Of a stretch of DNA of 16,733 nt, positions 14,315 to 16,733 are shown one piece after another (the first letter of the stretch is position 1; every line of letters begins with the position of its first letter). A model generated the notes under the pieces. The model ran no database searches. It had not been told where the DNA came from and saw nothing but the letters and a program-made list of their open reading frames with translations. A program made the position numbers and the translations under genes. Source of the stretch: Rubrobacteraceae bacterium (GTDB taxonomy: Bacteria; Actinomycetota; Rubrobacteria; Rubrobacterales; Rubrobacteraceae); assembly GCA_030447045.1 (NCBI GenBank), contig JAUJMB010000019.1, forward strand, positions 1 to 16,733. The letters run 5' to 3'.

Positions 14315-16733
14315 GTGCCACCGGCGCAGACGGAGAGGGAGAAGACCGCCGGCGAACCCGGCGAACCACCCAACGGGGCGCCCGACCGGGGCTCCCGCGC
14401 GGCGCGCTACGGCCTGGCGGCCGTGGCCGTCGTCCTCGCGGCGGGGGCCAAGTGGATCATCGATCCCGCCCTCGAGGCGGAGAGCCCCTTCCTGCTCTTC
14501 GTCGTCGCGATAGTGGTCGGCGCCTGGTTCGGGGGCTTGGGTCCCGGGCTGCTCGCCACCGGGCTCGCCCTGGTTGCCTGCGACTACCTCTTCCTCGGAC
14601 CCCCCCTCTCGTTCGGGATAGAAGGCCCCGGGCACCTGCTTGACCTCCTGCTCTTCGGCGGGGTGGGCGCGGTGATCAGCGCCCTCGTGGCCTCGATGCA
14701 CGCTGCCAGGGGCCGGTCCGCCGCGAGCGAGCGGCGCTTCCGCCTGCTCGTGCAGGGCGCGAAGGACTACGCCATCTTGATGCTCTCCCCGGACGGGCGG
14801 GTGACGAGCTGGAACGAGGGCGCCCGGCGCATCCTGGGCTACGAGGAGGCGGAGATCCTCGGCCGTCACTTCTCAGCGTTCTTTACGCCGGAAGACCGCC
14901 AGGAGGGCCGGCCCGAGCGCGAGCTGCGGCGCGCCGTCGCGGGGGAGACCGTCTCTGAGGAGACCTGGGCCGTGCGCAGGGACGGGAGCCGGCTCTGGGC
15001 CAACGGCTCCATGGAGGCCGTCAGGGACGCGGAGGGCAACCTCAAGGGCGTGGTCAAGGTCCTGCGGGACCGGACCGAGGCCAGGCGCGCGGAAGAGGAG
15101 CTCAGGCTCAAGGACAGGGCCCTGGCCGCCAGCGCCAACGGCGTCGTCATAACAGACCCCAACAGGCCGGACGACCCCATCGTCTACGTCAACCCGGCCT
15201 TCACGGAGATGACGGGCTACGCCCCGGAGGAGGCCGTCGGGCGCAACTGCCGCTTTTTGCAGGGCGAGGACCGAGGCCAGCCGGCGCTCGAGGATCTGCG
15301 CGCGGCGCTCCGGGAGGGGAAGAGCTGCAGGGTAGTCCTTCGCAACTACAGGAGAGGCGGGGCCCTCTTCTTCAACGATCTCACGGTCTCGCCCGTCTTC
15401 GACGACGGGGGCCGGACCGTCCGCTTCGTGGGCGTCCTGAACGACATCACGGAGATCCGGCGTACCCAGGAGGCATTGCACGTGCAGGCAGAGGCTAGCG
15501 AGATCCTGGCGACTCCCCTCTCCTACGAGGAGCGCCTGGTGGGCCTGGCCCGTCTCGTCGTGCCCCGCCTGGCCGACTGGTGCGCGGTGGACGTGGTCGA
15601 GGAGGACGGCGCGGTCCGTCGCCTCGCGGTCGAGCACGAGGATCCCGAGAAGGTGGCCCTCGCCTACGAGCTGCAGCGCCGCTACCCCACCCCCGCCCAT
15701 GCGTCCTATGGGATTTCGCGGGTGCTCGAGACCGGCGAGCCCGAGGTGGTGGAGGAGATCCCGGACGAGTTCTTGGTCCAGAACGTCCGCGACGGGCGGC
15801 AGCTCGGCATGCTCAGGGAGCTCGGGCTTCGGTCGTACATGATCGTGCCGATGATCGCGCGCGGGCGCACGCTGGGGACGATCATGCTCGTCTCCGCCGA
15901 GTCCGGGCGGCGCTACGGCCCCGAGGACCTGGAGGCGGCCGAGACCCTCGTCCGCCGCGCGGCGATGGCGGTGGACAACGCCAGGCTCTACGAGGAGGCC
16001 CAGCGCGAGATCACCGAGCGCCAGAGGGCCCAGGAGGAGCTGCGCCAGAGCGAGGATCGGCTGCGCCTGGCGACGGAGGCCACCCGGCTCGGGACCTTCG
16101 ACTACGACCCCGTCACCGGCGAGCTCCTCTGGGACGCCAGGTGCAAGGAGATCTTCGGCCTCCCGCCGGACGCCGGGGTTGACTACGACACGTTCCTCGC
16201 CGGGCTGCACCCCGACGACCGCGAGAGGGCCGACAGGGCCGTCCGGAGGGCGCTCGACCCGGCCGCCGACGAGGCCTTCGGGCTCGAGTACCGGGTGGTG
16301 GGGCTCGGGGACGGGGAGGAGCGGTGGGTGGAGGCCCGCGGCCGGACCTTCTTCGAGGGCGGCCGGGCCGTGCGCTTTATAGGGACGGTGCTCGACGTGA
16401 CGGGGAAGAGGCGGGCCGAGGAGGCCGTCAAGCGCAGCGAGGAGCGCTACAGGGCCGTCATAGAGCAGTCGACCGAGGGCATCTACCTGCTGGACACCGA
16501 GAGCCGGCGCCTCTTGGAGACGAACCACGCCTTCCAGAAGATGTTCGGGTACACGGCGGAGGAGCTCGAGGGGAGGGAGATCTACGACCTCGTGGCGCAC
16601 AGCCGCGAGAACGTGGACGCGAACGTCTGGCGCACGCTGGAGCTGGGGCGGGTCCTGATCGGGGAGCGCAGCTACAGGCGCAAGGACGGCACGGTCGTCG
16701 AGGTCGAGATCGGCGCGAGCACCATCTCCTACG
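14315..16733 (+). CDS. Membrane DUF4118-PAS-LOV-GAF-PAS-PAS sensor, probable histidine kinase (partial, runs off right edge)
   Basis: The GTG at 14315 follows ACGGAGGGAG, a strong ribosome site; 806 residues are open to the edge. Residues about 34-140 are hydrophobic with a KdpD-like DUF4118 layout (about four helices). PAS1 (about 145-262) has LLVQGAKDYAILMLSPDG. A LOV domain (about 268-390) has the flavin-cysteinyl motif GRNCRFLQG with Cys312 and flavin-contacting Asn344 and Asn354. The usual Gln of the last strand is Leu375 (FVGVLNDIT). A GAF domain (about 395-560) and two more PAS domains follow (about 585-700 and 702 onward). The final PAS closely resembles PAS6 of the giant kinase (GERSYRRKDG in both), which precedes HisKA_3, so a kinase C-terminus is likely but not seen. 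It should be a blue-light and/or redox sensor at the membrane. Confidence 0.88.
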   Translation, partial: MPPAQTEREKTAGEPGEPPNGAPDRGSRAARYGLAAVAVVLAAGAKWIIDPALEAESPFLLFVVAIVVGAWFGGLGPGLLATGLALVACDYLFLGPPLSFGIEGPGHLLDLLLFGGVGAVISALVASMHAARGRSAASERRFRLLVQGAKDYAILMLSPDGRVTSWNEGARRILGYEEAEILGRHFSAFFTPEDRQEGRPERELRRAVAGETVSEETWAVRRDGSRLWANGSMEAVRDAEGNLKGVVKVLRDRTEARRAEEELRLKDRALAASANGVVITDPNRPDDPIVYVNPAFTEMTGYAPEEAVGRNCRFLQGEDRGQPALEDLRAALREGKSCRVVLRNYRRGGALFFNDLTVSPVFDDGGRTVRFVGVLNDITEIRRTQEALHVQAEASEILATPLSYEERLVGLARLVVPRLADWCAVDVVEEDGAVRRLAVEHEDPEKVALAYELQRRYPTPAHASYGISRVLETGEPEVVEEIPDEFLVQNVRDGRQLGMLRELGLRSYMIVPMIARGRTLGTIMLVSAESGRRYGPEDLEAAETLVRRAAMAVDNARLYEEAQREITERQRAQEELRQSEDRLRLATEATRLGTFDYDPVTGELLWDARCKEIFGLPPDAGVDYDTFLAGLHPDDRERADRAVRRALDPAADEAFGLEYRVVGLGDGEERWVEARGRTFFEGGRAVRFIGTVLDVTGKRRAEEAVKRSEERYRAVIEQSTEGIYLLDTESRRLLETNHAFQKMFGYTAEELEGREIYDLVAHSRENVDANVWRTLELGRVLIGERSYRRKDGTVVEVEIGASTISY

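Noticed and set aside
13226..14869. 547-codon minus-strand frame over the pseudo-receivers and the sensor start
   Set aside because: No recognisable domain and antisense to three supported genes; a GC-bias artefact.
14873..16600. 575-codon minus-strand frame over the LOV sensor
   Set aside because: The plus strand holds clear LOV, GAF and PAS domains in one continuous frame; the antisense frame has none.
1..16733. Mobile elements, CRISPR arrays, tRNA or rRNA genes
   Set aside because: No transposase or integrase frame, no regularly spaced repeats and no tRNA-like fold were seen; base composition is even throughout.

Overview
The window is very GC-rich. Codon use is strongly GC-biased at third positions, with frequent AGG (Arg) and ATA (Ile) codons and many GTG or TTG starts. 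Together with the gene content (a ClpC with an extra zinc finger, a PRC-BON protein, long PAS/GAF histidine kinases), this suggests a Rubrobacter-like deep-branching actinobacterium. That placement is inferred from style and content; no marker gene was matched. There are no tRNA, rRNA, CRISPR or insertion-sequence signals, and no gene-free stretch longer than about 300 bases.

Left part (1-2510, all minus strand): the N-terminal part of a Tat-exported putative cyclase/amidohydrolase that runs off the left edge, then a small acidic PRC-barrel + BON protein, then 6-phosphofructokinase (pfkA, TTG start). A divergent intergenic region (2511-2711) separates pfkA from clpC. It holds a good sigma70-type promoter for clpC whose -10 and start site are covered by a perfect 10-bp inverted repeat, a likely repressor operator.

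Middle (2712-6627, plus strand): a 907-residue ClpC-type AAA+ unfoldase with an N-terminal McsA/ClpE-like zinc finger, closed by a clear intrinsic terminator. A short gap follows that may hold a minus-strand gene remnant, then a tandem-GNAT acetyltransferase.

Right part (6662-16733, plus strand): a dense signalling island. It contains a CHASE-domain histidine kinase; a 4-nt-overlapping giant REC-PAS5-GAF-PAS-HisKA_3-HATPase kinase; a NarL/LuxR-type response regulator; two small paralogous proteins that look like receiver domains with the phosphorylation Asp replaced by Ser; and the N-terminal 806 residues of a membrane-anchored (DUF4118) PAS-LOV-GAF-PAS-PAS sensor that runs off the right edge. 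The LOV domain keeps the photoactive Cys but has Leu in place of the usual signal-relaying Gln. The last PAS of this sensor is closely related to the PAS just before the kinase core of the giant kinase, so the missing C-terminus is probably a similar HisKA_3 kinase.

The likely logic (inference) is as follows. Membrane CHASE and LOV sensors and a soluble GAF/PAS hub feed phosphoryl groups to the NarL-type regulator, while the two pseudo-receivers act as non-phosphorylatable partners or decoys. Several genes appear to use extended -10 promoters (TGnTAnnnT) without a clear -35. At least one (the second pseudo-receiver) looks leaderless.
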